DNA from: Paraburkholderia terricola
GTDB taxonomy: Bacteria; Pseudomonadota; Gammaproteobacteria; Burkholderiales; Burkholderiaceae
Direction of reading: 5' to 3'
Length of the DNA stretch: 64,000 nt
NCBI RefSeq assembly: GCF_900142195.1
Contig: NZ_FRAB01000002.1
Location: 1 to 64,000 of the forward strand
How positions within the stretch are numbered: position 1 is the stretch's first letter; each line of letters starts with the position of its first letter. The position numbers and the translations under genes are program-made. The notes beneath the pieces were generated by a model that made no database searches, was not told the DNA's origin, and worked only from the letters and a program-made list of their open reading frames with translations. Below are positions 34,916-44,040 of this stretch, piece by piece.

Positions 34916-36484
34916 TCAAGTCATGCGGTTCTTCGCCAACGGCGGATTCGCCGCGAAATAGCGCTTGATGCCGGTCATGATCGCATCGGCCATCTTCTCG
35001 CGATAGGCGTCGTCGTTCAAACGGCGCTCCTCGTCGGGGTTGCTGATGAAGGCGGTTTCCACGAGGATCGACGGAATGTCAGGCGCTTTCAGTACCGCAA
35101 ACCCCGCCTGTTCGACCGAGCCCTTGTGCAGCTTGTTGATGCCGCCGATCTCCTTCAGCACGAAGTTGCCGTAGCGCATGGAGTCGCGAATCTGCGCGGT
35201 GGTCGACATGTCGAACAGCGCGCGGTTGACGGTGGCGTCGGCGGATTTGATGTTGATCCCGCCGATCTGATCCGAGGCGTTCTCCTTGTTCGCCATCCAG
35301 CGCGCCGCCGCGCTCGACGCGCCATGCTCGGACAACGCGAACACCGAGGAGCCCTTCGCGTCGGGCGTGGTGAACGCGTCCGCGTGAATCGATACGAACA
35401 GATCCGCGCCGACGCGCCGCGCCTTCTGCACGCGCACGTTCAGCGGCACGAAGAAGTCGGCGTCGCGGGTCATCATCGCGCGCATGTTCGGTTGCGCATC
35501 GATCTTCGCGCGCAGCTTCTTGGCGATGTCGAGTGCGACGTGCTTCTCGTAAGTGCCCGAGCCGCCGATCGCGCCGGGGTCCTCGCCGCCGTGACCCGGA
35601 TCGATCGCGACGGTCAACAGACGCACCGTGTTGCTCTTGCCGGGTTTCGGCGTGGTGAAGGCGTAGGTGTCGTCGCCGCCGTTGTCGTCGCCGAGTTTGC
35701 CGGCGCTGCTTCCGCCGCTGGCGCCGCCCTTGTTGCGGGCGATCGCGCTCGGCGGCGTGACGGGCGCGGCGGGCGCGGCCGGCTTGCCGAGAATCGGCGG
35801 CAGCGGCGCCGGCGCGTGCGGCACGCTGGGCGCGGCAGAGCCGCCGTTCTGCGCATAACGCTCGAAGAACGCTTCGCTGTTGTCCGCGGTGGGCGGTGTG
35901 GTGCCGGGGCCGCTCAGCGTGGCGGGCGGCGCGCTGTTTTCATTCAGGTTCTGTTCCTTGCGCTCGGTCTGCGCGAGGAGGTCCATCAACGGATCGGGCG
36001 CGACGGCGGGGTACAGGTCGAACACCAGCCGGTACTTGTACGCGCCGACCGGCGGCAGCGTGAACACCTGCGGCTTCACGGAACCCTTCAGGTCGAACAC
36101 CATTCGCACCACATGCGGCTGATATTGCCCGACGCGCACCGACTGGATCTGCGGATCGTTCGGCGTGATCTTCGACACGAGATCCTTCAGCGCCTGGTCC
36201 AGATCGAGGCCGTTCAGGTCGACCACCAGCCGGTCCGGGCCTTGCAGCAATTGCTGCGCGTTTTGCAAAGGCTGATCCGATTCGATCGTCACGCGCGTGT
36301 AGTCGCGCGCCGGCCAGACGCGCACGCCGAGCACCGAGCTGGCCCACGCGAGGCGCGGGGCGACGAGGCCGAGCACGAGTGTGGATGCGCCCGCGCGCAG
36401 CATCTGCCGGCGCCGCCAGTTATGCGTTGCGGTGGCCGCCGATTCGATCGAGCGGAACGGTTTGATCAACATCTTTCGAGACAT
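34916..36484 (-). CDS. amiC: N-acetylmuramoyl-L-alanine amidase AmiC, Tat-exported
   Basis: Periplasmic zinc amidase of 522 residues that cleaves peptide from murein at division. A twin-arginine signal NWRRRQMLRAGASTLVLGLV leads the protein. It is followed by an AMIN domain (about residues 45-145: RVWPARDYTRVTIESDQPL), a Pro/Ala/Gly/Ser-rich linker and the catalytic amidase_3 domain from about residue 290. Zinc and catalytic residues appear in VAIDPGHGGEDPGA, TYEKHVALDIAK, LFVSIHADAF and ILVETAFISNPDEE. The ATG after AGGAAAGGC was chosen; it overlaps the tsaE end by 19 bases. Activation by an EnvC/NlpD-type LytM protein is known for the family. Confidence 0.93.
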   Translation of the reverse strand: MSRKMLIKPFRSIESAATATHNWRRRQMLRAGASTLVLGLVAPRLAWASSVLGVRVWPARDYTRVTIESDQPLQNAQQLLQGPDRLVVDLNGLDLDQALKDLVSKITPNDPQIQSVRVGQYQPHVVRMVFDLKGSVKPQVFTLPPVGAYKYRLVFDLYPAVAPDPLMDLLAQTERKEQNLNENSAPPATLSGPGTTPPTADNSEAFFERYAQNGGSAAPSVPHAPAPLPPILGKPAAPAAPVTPPSAIARNKGGASGGSSAGKLGDDNGGDDTYAFTTPKPGKSNTVRLLTVAIDPGHGGEDPGAIGGSGTYEKHVALDIAKKLRAKIDAQPNMRAMMTRDADFFVPLNVRVQKARRVGADLFVSIHADAFTTPDAKGSSVFALSEHGASSAAARWMANKENASDQIGGINIKSADATVNRALFDMSTTAQIRDSMRYGNFVLKEIGGINKLHKGSVEQAGFAVLKAPDIPSILVETAFISNPDEERRLNDDAYREKMADAIMTGIKRYFAANPPLAKNRMT

Positions 36485-37062
36485 GCCTTTCCTGATTCGC
36501 TGTGGGCCCGTGCGACGAGTACGCGGCCGTCGCCCGCGTGGTCCAGGTCGAGCGAGAAGACGAGATCCGGCACGCCAAGCAGGCGGCCCGCGCGTTGCGG
36601 CCATTCGACGAGGCAGATCGCGCCGCTGTCGAAGTATTCGCGGAAGCCCGCGTCGGCCCATTCGGCCGGATCGGTGAATCTATACAGATCGAAGTGATAG
36701 AGCGCGAGTTCCCCATTGGGCCGCGCGAGCACATAAGGTTCGACGAGCGTGTACGTGGGACTGCGCACGCGGCCGGTGTGGCCGAGGCCGCGCAACGTGG
36801 CGCGCACGAGTGTGGTTTTGCCGGCGCCGAGGTCGCCGATGAGTTGGACTTGCAGCCCGTGAAATGCCTGGCCGCCGGCAGCGACCGGAGCGTGCCGCCG
36901 TGCTTCCTGCGATGCTTCTTGCGCCATGGCGCGCACGCTTTCGATCGCCAGCGCGAAGCGCTCGCCGAACGCGTGCGTGGCGGCTTCGTCCGCGAGCGCG
37001 AAGGTGCGTTCGAGCAGAACCTTCGCGGGCGGTTGGATCGCGTGATCGGGATTGACGGGCAT
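36466..37062 (-). CDS. tsaE: tRNA threonylcarbamoyladenosine biosynthesis ATPase TsaE
   Basis: 198-residue P-loop protein of the TsaBDE complex needed for t6A37 in tRNA. P-loop LIGDLGAGKTTLVRATLRG, then VRSPTYTLVEPYV and LYHFDLYRFTDPAEWADAGF, EYFDSGAICLVEWPQRAG. It is longer than E. coli TsaE (about 153) because of an N-terminal extension and an insertion around residues 40-65 (AQEASQEARRHAPVAAG). It is divergent from queG with only 17 bases between starts and overlaps amiC. Confidence 0.93.
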   Translation of the reverse strand: MPVNPDHAIQPPAKVLLERTFALADEAATHAFGERFALAIESVRAMAQEASQEARRHAPVAAGGQAFHGLQVQLIGDLGAGKTTLVRATLRGLGHTGRVRSPTYTLVEPYVLARPNGELALYHFDLYRFTDPAEWADAGFREYFDSGAICLVEWPQRAGRLLGVPDLVFSLDLDHAGDGRVLVARAHSESGKACLERC

Positions 37063-37079
37063 TCTCGTAAAATGACGTG

Positions 37080-38321
37080 ATGAACCGAAGTCCGGAGTCC
37101 CCTGTGTCCCGCACGCCTGCGTCTGACGACGATGCGCGTGCCGAGCGTCGTTTGGATGAAGCGGCGCTGCATGCGCTCGCGCTGGACATCAAAACGTGGG
37201 GCCGTGAACTGGGTTTCGCGGCGATCGGCATTAGCGATACCGATCTCTCCGCCGCGGAGGCGCCGCTTGCAGCCTGGCTGGAAGCGGGTTGCCACGGCGA
37301 GATGGATTATATGGCGAAACACGGCATGAAACGCGCGCGGCCCGCCGAGCTTGTGGCCGGCACGCGACGTGTGATTACCGCGCGCATCGCCTATTTGCCC
37401 GCGCGGACATTGAACGGAAAGGCGAACGAAAGCGCCTTGCCGGACGTGCCGCCCGCACCCCGAGACTGGCGCGCGGCCGAGCATGCGCGGCTCGCGGATC
37501 CGTCGGCGGCGGTGGTGTCGATCTATGCGCGCGGCCGCGATTATCACAAGGTCATGCGTAACCGTTTGCAACAACTGGCCGAGAAAATCGAAGCCGCGAT
37601 CGGCGTATTCGGCTACCGCGTGTTCACCGATTCGGCGCCGGTGCTCGAAGTGGAACTGGCGCAAAAGGCCGGCATCGGCTGGCGCGGCAAGCATACGCTG
37701 CTGCTGCAACGCGACGCCGGTTCGCTGTTTTTCCTCGGCGAGATTTACGTCGACGTGCCCTTGCCGACCGATGCCGAGACCTCGCCCGACGTGGCCCCGG
37801 AAACGCCGGGCTCGCATTGCGGCAGTTGCACGCGCTGCATCGGCGCCTGTCCGACCGGTGCGATCGTCGCGCCTTACAAGGTCGATGCGCGCCGCTGCAT
37901 TTCCTATCTGACGATCGAACTGAAGGGCAATATTCCCCTGGAAATGCGGCCGCTGATCGGCAATCGTGTGTATGGCTGCGACGATTGCCAACTCGTGTGT
38001 CCGTGGAACAAGTTCGCGCAAGCCGCGCCGGTCGACGATTTCGACGTGCGGCATGGGCTGGATCGCGCGTCGCTGGTCGAGCTATTTGCATGGAGCGCGC
38101 AGGAGTTCGACACGCGCATGCAGGGCAGCGCGATTCGCCGCATCGGTTACGAGAGCTGGCTGCGCAATCTCGCGGTGGGGATGGGCAATGCGCTGCGTGC
38201 GTCTTCGGAAAGTCTGAGCGGGGACGCACGCAAGGCGATCGTGGAGGCGCTGCGCTCGCGTGCCGACGACCCGTCCGCCGTCGTGCGCGAGCATGTGGAA
38301 TGGGCGTTGGAAGCGGCGTAA
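37080..38321 (+). CDS. queG: Epoxyqueuosine reductase
   Basis: Cobalamin- and iron-sulfur-dependent enzyme of 413 residues catalysing the last step of queuosine formation in tRNA. Two 4Fe-4S cluster motifs are seen: CGSCTRCIGACPTGAI and CDDCQLVCPWNKF. LTIELKGNIPLEMRPLIGN lies between them, and GHEMDY-type GCHGEMDYMAKHG is at the N-terminus. A HEAT-like C-terminal part follows (SLSGDARKAIVEAL). TAAAAT (37068-37073) is 6 bases before the ATG, so the message could be leaderless. A GTG 8 codons in, with CCGGAG before it (37104), is the alternative start. Confidence 0.92.
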   Translation: MNRSPESPVSRTPASDDDARAERRLDEAALHALALDIKTWGRELGFAAIGISDTDLSAAEAPLAAWLEAGCHGEMDYMAKHGMKRARPAELVAGTRRVITARIAYLPARTLNGKANESALPDVPPAPRDWRAAEHARLADPSAAVVSIYARGRDYHKVMRNRLQQLAEKIEAAIGVFGYRVFTDSAPVLEVELAQKAGIGWRGKHTLLLQRDAGSLFFLGEIYVDVPLPTDAETSPDVAPETPGSHCGSCTRCIGACPTGAIVAPYKVDARRCISYLTIELKGNIPLEMRPLIGNRVYGCDDCQLVCPWNKFAQAAPVDDFDVRHGLDRASLVELFAWSAQEFDTRMQGSAIRRIGYESWLRNLAVGMGNALRASSESLSGDARKAIVEALRSRADDPSAVVREHVEWALEAA

Positions 38322-38405
38322 AGTAGCGGCACTCGAACGCCTGCACGCCATGCAGGTACGCTAGCGAAATCCGAAAAAAGCGCCGCCAGTGAGGAGCAGG
38401 CAACC

Positions 38406-38876
38406 ATGTTCAACGCAGTGATCGATGCGCCGTTCGGCAAGGTCGGCATCCGGCTCGAAGGCGATGCCGTGCGCGAGATCGTCTATCTTCCCGACTCGAT
38501 TGCGAACGTCGCGCCCGAGACGCCACTGGCGAAACAGACGGCCGAACAGATCGAACGGTATTTCGAGCGCGCATCCGCGAAGTTCGACTTGCCGTTGGCA
38601 TCGGTCGGCACGGCGTTTCAGCAGCGCGTATGGCAGGCGATCAGCGACATTCCGCCGGGTGCCGTGCGCACCTACGGGCAGTTGGCGAAGCAACTCGGCA
38701 GCGCGCCGCGCGCGGTCGGTCAGGCGTGCGGCGCCAATTATTTTCCAATCGTGATTCCGTGCCATCGGGTGGTGAGTTCGAGCGGCATCGGCGGGTTTTC
38801 GCATCACGCCGAAGACGGCTTCTTTCGCAACGTCAAGCGCTGGCTCCTAGCGCATGAAGGCATTCCATACGCATGA
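38406..38876 (+). CDS. ogt: Methylated-DNA-protein cysteine methyltransferase
   Basis: 156-residue suicide repair protein that takes methyl groups from O6-methylguanine. Helix-turn-helix region GTAFQQRVWQAISDIPPGAV, the RTYGQLAKQLGSAPRAVGQA block, and the acceptor cysteine in IPCHRVVSSSG (near residue 119). No N-terminal Ada domain, so Ogt type. ATG follows GAGGAGCAGGCAACC. The stop overlaps the xerD start as ATGA, suggesting translational coupling of the two DNA-maintenance genes. Confidence 0.94.
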   Translation: MFNAVIDAPFGKVGIRLEGDAVREIVYLPDSIANVAPETPLAKQTAEQIERYFERASAKFDLPLASVGTAFQQRVWQAISDIPPGAVRTYGQLAKQLGSAPRAVGQACGANYFPIVIPCHRVVSSSGIGGFSHHAEDGFFRNVKRWLLAHEGIPYA

Positions 38877-39808
38877 GCGACACTCTGGCTGACGACGCAC
38901 CCATCGCGTCACCTCTTTTTCTGGCGAGCTCCGCGTCGATCGATGCGTTCTGCGACGCGCTGTGGCTCGAACACGGCCTGTCGCGCAACACGCTCGATGC
39001 ATACCGGCGCGACCTGCGGCTCTTTTGCGAATGGCTCGCGAAAACCCGCAACACGTCGCTCGACACCGCCAGCGAGGCCGATCTCAATGCCTATAGCGCG
39101 GCGCGGCAGAAAGACAAATCCACCTCCGCGAACCGGCGGCTTTCGGTGTTTCGCCGCTACTACGGCTGGGCGGTGCGCGAGCATCGCGCGAAGATCGATC
39201 CGACGCTGCGCATCCGCTCGGCCAAGCAGCCGCCGCGTTTTCCGTCGACGCTCAGCGAAGCGCAAGTCGAAGCGCTGCTCGGCGCACCCGACGTCGGCAC
39301 GCCTTTGGGTTTGCGCGACCGCACGATGCTGGAGCTGATGTACGCGAGCGGTTTGCGCGTCACCGAACTCGTCACGCTGAAGACCGTGGAAGTGGGTCTG
39401 AACGAAGGCGTGGTGCGCGTGATGGGCAAGGGCTCCAAGGAGCGCCTGATTCCGTTCGGCGAGGAAGCGCACGGCTGGATCGAGCGCTATCTGCGCGAAG
39501 CGCGCCCGGCGCTGCTGGGTGCGCGAGCGACGGACGCGCTCTTCGTCACCAGCCGCGCGGAGGGCATGACGCGGCAGCAGTTCTGGAACATCATCAAGCG
39601 GCGCGCTGCGACGGCCGGCGTGCATGCGCCGCTTTCGCCGCATACGCTGCGGCACGCGTTCGCCACGCATCTGCTGAATCACGGCGCCGATCTGCGCGTC
39701 GTGCAACTGCTGCTCGGCCACACGGACATTTCCACGACGCAGATCTATACGCACGTGGCCCGCGAGCGCTTGAAGTCGCTGCATGCGCAGCATCATCCGC
39801 GGGGGTGA
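38873..39808 (+). CDS. xerD: Site-specific tyrosine recombinase XerD
   Basis: 311-residue recombinase that resolves chromosome dimers at dif with XerC. The N-terminal SAM-like domain starts SIDAFCDALWLEHGLSRNTL. Catalytic residues are in YASGLRVTELVTLK (Arg), MGKGSKERLIP (Lys), LSPHTLRHAFATHLLNHG (His, Arg), LLGHTDISTTQIYTHV (His and the Tyr nucleophile). Chromosomal XerD rather than a phage integrase is supported by length and housekeeping context. It is coupled to ogt. Confidence 0.93.
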   Translation: MSDTLADDAPIASPLFLASSASIDAFCDALWLEHGLSRNTLDAYRRDLRLFCEWLAKTRNTSLDTASEADLNAYSAARQKDKSTSANRRLSVFRRYYGWAVREHRAKIDPTLRIRSAKQPPRFPSTLSEAQVEALLGAPDVGTPLGLRDRTMLELMYASGLRVTELVTLKTVEVGLNEGVVRVMGKGSKERLIPFGEEAHGWIERYLREARPALLGARATDALFVTSRAEGMTRQQFWNIIKRRAATAGVHAPLSPHTLRHAFATHLLNHGADLRVVQLLLGHTDISTTQIYTHVARERLKSLHAQHHPRG

Positions 39809-39865
39809 GGAGCGGGCGTTCGCGCCGTGCTGGTTGCGGTTATCGTTGCTGTCGCGACGCTTGCT

Positions 39866-41431
39866 TCACACGAATTCCCGCAGCCGGTGCTTGAGAATCT
39901 TGCCGGTCGACGCCGCCGGCAGCGCGGCGAGCACCTTCACTTCGGCAGGGCGCTTGTACGGCGCGAGACGCTCGCTGCACCACTCGACCAATTCGGCCGG
40001 CGTCACCTGCGCACCGGCAATCAGTTCGACGAACGCGACCACCTCCTCATTACCCTCGACCGCGCGTCCGATCACCGCCGATTGCACGACCTGCGGATGC
40101 GCGTTCAACACGTGTTCGACCTCGGCCGGATAGACGTTGAAGCCCGAACGGATGATCAGCTCCTTGCTGCGTCCGACGATATGCAACGCGCCATCCGCGT
40201 CCTGGCGCGCGAGGTCGCCGGTCTTGAGCCAACCGTCTTGGGTCACGACGGCGCGCGTTTGCTCCGGGCTGCGGTAATAGCCGAGCATCACGTTCGGGCC
40301 GTGCACCCATAGCTCGCCGATTTCACCTCGCGCGGCATCGACGCCGTCGAGCCCGACGAAGCGCACCTCGACGCCCGGAATGACTTCGCCGACCGAGCAG
40401 TCGCCGCGTGGCGCATCGAGCATGGTGTGCGAGACAGTCGGGCTGCTTTCGGTCATGCCATAGCCATTGTGCAGCGGCAGACCGTAGACGCTTTCGACGC
40501 GCGCCTTCAACGCGGCGTCGAGCGGCGAGCCGCCCGAATAGGCAAAGCGCAGATGCGGCGCGCACCACGAATGACCGTGCGTCTCCAGATGTTCGAGCAG
40601 TTTGGCGTGCATGGCCGGCACGCCCTGGAAGATCGACACGTGTTCCTCGGCGAGTGCGCGGCGCACGGCTTCCGGCGCGAAGCGCGGCGCGAGCCGCAAC
40701 GTTGCGCCGGCATGGAGACTGCCGAGGCAAACCGACGCGAAGCCGTACACGTGCGAGATCGGCAGCACGGCATAGACGACGTCGTCGGGGCCGACCTGGC
40801 GCAAGCGGCTCGAGATCGCGGCGATGAACAGCAGATTGCGATGCGACAACATCACGCCCTTCGGCGCGCCGGTGGTGCCGGTGGTGTAGATCAGCGCGGC
40901 GCATTGGCGGTCGTTGGCGGCTCCGACGGGTTCGGCTTTCGTCGTGGAGTCCACCGTGAACGACCATGCGCCGATGTCCGGCGTGCTGGCCGGCGCCGGT
41001 TGCGCTTCATGCCGCTGCGCGTGCTGTTGGGCGTCGGTTGAGCTTTCCACCGCATAGGCAACCACGCGCGGCTGCGCGTGCGCGCGAATCGAGTCGAGTT
41101 CCGCTGCGGACAGCCGCGCATTGGACACGAGCGCCCACGCCTCGAGCCTCGCCGCCGCGAACAGCAGCACGATCTGGGCGATGCTGTTTTCGGCGACGAT
41201 CATCACGCGATCGCCGCCGCGCACGCCCCAATCACTTAGCAACGCGGCGACGGTTTCGACTGCCTGCGCGAGCTGCGCGCAGGTCAAACGACGCGCGTCC
41301 TCGATCAACGCGACGTGTTGCGGATCGCGCGCGGCCGCGAGCGCCGGAATCTCGGCGATGCGCGTGGGCAGCGCCGCCAGCAGCGCGGGGATATCGATGG
41401 TGGAACGGGTGGATAAGTCAATACTCAACAC
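39866..41431 (-). CDS. AMP-dependent acyl-CoA synthetase/ligase
   Basis: ANL-superfamily ligase of 521 residues that activates a carboxylic acid as acyl-AMP and then the CoA thioester. ATP motif YTTGTTGAPKGVMLSH near residue 185, YGMTESSPTVSH, GWLKTGDLARQDADGALHIV, the hinge GRSKELIIRSGFNVYP and the C-terminal catalytic Lys in STGKILKHRL. The start is GTG (TTG one codon later also possible) behind CAGGAGACA. The acyl substrate is not determinable; no beta-oxidation genes are adjacent. Its 5' flank begins with the 50-bp tandem repeat array 9 bases away. Confidence 0.87.
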   Translation of the reverse strand: MLSIDLSTRSTIDIPALLAALPTRIAEIPALAAARDPQHVALIEDARRLTCAQLAQAVETVAALLSDWGVRGGDRVMIVAENSIAQIVLLFAAARLEAWALVSNARLSAAELDSIRAHAQPRVVAYAVESSTDAQQHAQRHEAQPAPASTPDIGAWSFTVDSTTKAEPVGAANDRQCAALIYTTGTTGAPKGVMLSHRNLLFIAAISSRLRQVGPDDVVYAVLPISHVYGFASVCLGSLHAGATLRLAPRFAPEAVRRALAEEHVSIFQGVPAMHAKLLEHLETHGHSWCAPHLRFAYSGGSPLDAALKARVESVYGLPLHNGYGMTESSPTVSHTMLDAPRGDCSVGEVIPGVEVRFVGLDGVDAARGEIGELWVHGPNVMLGYYRSPEQTRAVVTQDGWLKTGDLARQDADGALHIVGRSKELIIRSGFNVYPAEVEHVLNAHPQVVQSAVIGRAVEGNEEVVAFVELIAGAQVTPAELVEWCSERLAPYKRPAEVKVLAALPAASTGKILKHRLREFV

Positions 41432-41935
41432 TGTCTCCTGTCGACCAGAGTTGCCGCTTTAGCGGCTTACTCTGGTCCCATGCAGAGCGGTCGACCAGAG
41501 TTGCCGCTTTAGCGGCTTACTCTGGTCCCATGCAGAGCGGTCGACCAGAGTTGCCGCTTTGGCGGCTTACTCTGGTCCCATGCAAAGCGGTCGACCAGAG
41601 TTGCCGCTTTGGCGGCTTACTCTGGTCCCATGCAAGGCGGTCGACCAGAGTTGCCGCTTTGGCGGCTTACTCTGGTCCCATGCAGAGCGGTCGACCGGAC
41701 TTGCCGCTTTACCGGCTTACTGGTCCCATGCAAAGGCGGTCGACCAGAGTTCACGCCAAAGCGCGTTACCCCGGTCCCATTCAAAGCAGCCGACCACAGT
41801 TCCCCGCTCTAGCGGCTCGCGCCCGGCGTACACTGCGCCGGAACATTCCCGAACGATCGTGCCACAAGCGCCCGACCCGCACAATTGGCCATTCGGCAAA
41901 TAGCCGTTGTGCAGACTCGCCATTACAATGCGCCG
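41432..41935. other. Divergent intergenic region holding the repeat array
   Basis: 504 bases between the divergent acyl-CoA synthetase and ybaK genes. The array fills 41441-41828. The remaining 107 bases hold TACAAT (41924-41929) six bases before the ybaK ATG, a likely -10. No promoter for the synthetase gene was found between its start and the array, so its promoter is either within or beyond the repeats. Confidence 0.7.
41441..41828. repeat. Tandem array of 50-bp hairpin-forming units (about 7.8 copies)
   Basis: Five exact-length units start at 41441, 41491, 41541, 41591 and 41641. Units 1 and 2 are identical; units 3-5 differ only at the A/G of [A/G]GCGGC and in GCA[G/A][A/G]GCGG. Unit 6 (41691, 49 bp) and unit 7 (41740) are progressively diverged and unit 8 (41790) is a partial remnant. 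Each intact unit contains nested inverted repeats: CCAGAGT...ACTCTGG around GCCGCT-TT-AGCGGC. The 50-base period is not a multiple of three, so open frames across it are chance. There are no spacers, so it is not CRISPR. Confidence 0.9.
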
Positions 41936-42427
41936 ATGAGCAAATCCAGACACGTCTCCGAAACGCCCGCGACGCAGTTTCTGCGCCGTCACGGCGTCGC
42001 GTTCGGCGAGCATCCTTATGATTACGTCGAGCACGGCGGCACCGCGGAGTCGGCGCGTCAGCTCGGCGTGGACGAGCATCACGTCGTCAAGACGCTGGTC
42101 ATGGAAGACGAGCATGCCAAGCCGCTGATCGTACTGATGCACGGCGACCGCACCGTCAGCACCAAGAATCTCGCGCGGCAGATCGGCGCGAAACGCGTCG
42201 AGCCGTGCAAGCCGGAGGTGGCGAACCGTCATTCGGGTTACCTGATCGGCGGCACGTCGCCGTTCGGCACGCGCAAGCCGATGCCGGTCTACGTGGAGTC
42301 GAGCATCCTCGAGATGGACACCATCTGGCTGAACGGCGGGCGGCGCGGTTTTCTGGTTAGTATCGAGCCGAAGGTGCTCGCAGATTTGCTGGCGGCGAAA
42401 CCGGTGCAATGCGCGAGCGTCGATTGA
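41936..42427 (+). CDS. ybaK: Cys-tRNA(Pro) deacylase YbaK
   Basis: 163-residue trans-editing enzyme that hydrolyses mischarged Cys-tRNA(Pro). Family features: PATQFLRRHGVAFGEHPYDY, the conserved Lys in DEHHVVKTLVMED, ARQIGAKRVEPCKPEVA, RHSGYLIGGTSPFGTRK and SSILEMDTIWLNGGRRGFLV. The inner ATG (MSKSRHVSETPA) is used. No Shine-Dalgarno is visible and a -10-like TACAAT ends 6 bases before it, so translation may be leaderless. Confidence 0.9.
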   Translation: MSKSRHVSETPATQFLRRHGVAFGEHPYDYVEHGGTAESARQLGVDEHHVVKTLVMEDEHAKPLIVLMHGDRTVSTKNLARQIGAKRVEPCKPEVANRHSGYLIGGTSPFGTRKPMPVYVESSILEMDTIWLNGGRRGFLVSIEPKVLADLLAAKPVQCASVD

Positions 42428-42564
42428 CGTTTGCCTGAATGTTTTCCGGGCGGGCGGGTTCGGTAGAATGTGCGCCGCTTTGTTCCGCGCTTTGCTCCGT
42501 GTTTCGTTCCCTGTTGCGGTTGGGGTATCGAGTTTCAGACCGCCGATCCTTATAAGAGTCCTAG

Positions 42565-43212
42565 ATGCAAAATCTGATCGTTGCCGTCGTTGCCTATCTG
42601 ATCGGTTCGGTGTCATTCGCCGTGATCGTGAGCGCCGCGATGGGGCTGGACGACCCGCGCTCGTATGGCTCAGGCAACCCCGGCGCCACCAACGTGCTGC
42701 GCAGCGGCAGCAAGAAGGCCGCGATCCTTACCTTGATCGGCGACGCGTTCAAAGGCTGGCTGCCGGTATGGTTCGTCGTGCACTTCGGCGCGCGTTACGG
42801 ACTCGACGACACCTCGGTTGCCATCGCAGCCGTTGCCGTGTTTCTCGGCCACCTGTATCCGGTCTTTTTCCGCTTCAAGGGCGGCAAAGGCGTGGCGACC
42901 GCGGCGGGCGTGCTGCTCGCGATCAATCCGATTCTCGGCCTTGCGACTTTGCTGACGTGGTTGATCGTGGCTTTCTTCACGCGTTATTCGTCGCTCGCGG
43001 CATTGGCCGCGGCGGCGTTCGCGCCGATCTTCGACGGTTTTCTGTTCGGGCCGCACGTCATTGCGCTCGCGATCGTCGTGATGAGTTCGCTGCTGATCTG
43101 GCGTCATCGCGGCAATATCGCCAAGCTGATCCGCGGTGAGGAAAGCCGCATCGGCGACAAGAAAAAGAAGGTCGATGCGGCAGGAGGGCCGGCGTCGGGC
43201 AACGGAGCTTGA
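42565..43212 (+). CDS. plsY: Acyl-phosphate glycerol-3-phosphate acyltransferase PlsY
   Basis: Integral membrane acyltransferase of 215 residues making lysophosphatidic acid from acyl-phosphate and glycerol 3-phosphate. Motif 1 [18 protein letters not shown], the DAFKGWLPV segment, motif 2 [20 protein letters not shown] (glycerol-phosphate loop) and the late membrane region are all present. The C-terminus carries a Lys-rich soluble tail ([11 protein letters not shown]). TAGAAT (42464-42469) about 95 bases upstream could be its -10. Confidence 0.93.
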   Translation: MQNLIVAVVAYLIGSVSFAVIVSAAMGLDDPRSYGSGNPGATNVLRSGSKKAAILTLIGDAFKGWLPVWFVVHFGARYGLDDTSVAIAAVAVFLGHLYPVFFRFKGGKGVATAAGVLLAINPILGLATLLTWLIVAFFTRYSSLAALAAAAFAPIFDGFLFGPHVIALAIVVMSSLLIWRHRGNIAKLIRGEESRIGDKKKKVDAAGGPASGNGA

Positions 43213-43359
43213 GCGGGAGCTGCGTTGCGCGTCGAACGGTGTTGATTGGTCCAACCTGTGATCGTGGCCGCTTCGCGGCCGGCGCGATGACGCAATGGAC
43301 TATCCACCGCGGGTGCGCCAAGCCTTCAGCGCGCGCTCGATACCGCGCGCGCTCCGCGT

Positions 43360-43845
43360 TCAATCGCGGAAGTTGTTGAAGTCGAGCGGCGTGTCGGTGA
43401 CGTCCTTGCGCAGCATCGCGATCACGCTTTGCAGATCGTCGCGCTTGCCGCCGGTGATGCGCACCGCGTCACCCTGAATGCTCGCCTGGACCTTGATCTT
43501 GCTGTCCTTCACGAGGCGCACGATTTTCTTCGACAGGTCGCCGGACACGCCTTTCTTGATCTTGATGACCTGCTTGACCTTGTCGCCGCCGATTTTCTCG
43601 ATCTTGCCGTAGTCGAGGAAGCGCACGTCCACGTTGCGCTTGGCCATTTTCGACAGCAGCACGTCTTTCACCTGACCGAGCTTGAAGTCGTCGTCCGCAT
43701 ACGCCGTGATCTCGTTTTCCTTGTGTTCGACGCGCGCGTCCGACCCCTTGAAGTCGAAGCGGGTTGAAATTTCCTTGTTGGACTGCTCGATCGCGTTCTT
43801 GACTTCGATCATGTTCGCTTCGCAGACGACGTCAAACGATGGCAT
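43360..43845 (-). CDS. YajQ-family nucleotide-binding protein
   Basis: 161-residue protein with the complete YajQ pattern: [77 protein letters not shown] and the C-terminal [16 protein letters not shown]. Members bind GTP/ATP or tRNA, and in Xanthomonas a member binds cyclic di-GMP. It is divergent from murB with about 195 bases between starts. Confidence 0.92.
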   Translation of the reverse strand: MPSFDVVCEANMIEVKNAIEQSNKEISTRFDFKGSDARVEHKENEITAYADDDFKLGQVKDVLLSKMAKRNVDVRFLDYGKIEKIGGDKVKQVIKIKKGVSGDLSKKIVRLVKDSKIKVQASIQGDAVRITGGKRDDLQSVIAMLRKDVTDTPLDFNNFRD

Positions 43846-43908
43846 TGCTTTCTCCCAATAGTGCTGCGGTGCATGACGCGGCCGGTCGGCTGCTCACGGG
43901 GCACTCGC

Positions 43909-43914
43909 TATAAT
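43909..43914 (+). promoter_or_regulatory. Probable -10 of murB
   Basis: Perfect TATAAT about 125 bases before the murB start, with no recognisable -35 at the expected distance. It lies in the divergent gap and points towards murB. Confidence 0.4.
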
Positions 43915-44040
43915 CACGGACCGGATGTCATTTTACCGACGCCACTCCCTTTTGCCCAAGGCCGCCGCACATTGTCGCGCGGCCGAGGCTCGATCTGGTC
44001 TTATCCGCCGCCCATTCGTCGTTTCATTGTTCCCGCTCCG

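Noticed and set aside
38873..39808. Phage or integron integrase
   Set aside because: Length, overlap with ogt and motif spacing fit the chromosomal XerD recombinase; no attachment site repeats or mobile genes around it.
41441..41828. CRISPR array
   Set aside because: The units are directly adjacent with no variable spacers, and no cas genes are present.
40966..42021. Long open frame running through the 50-bp repeat array
   Set aside because: The protein is a frame-cycling translation of the tandem repeat joined to antisense of the acyl-CoA synthetase gene; no family resemblance and no ribosome binding site.
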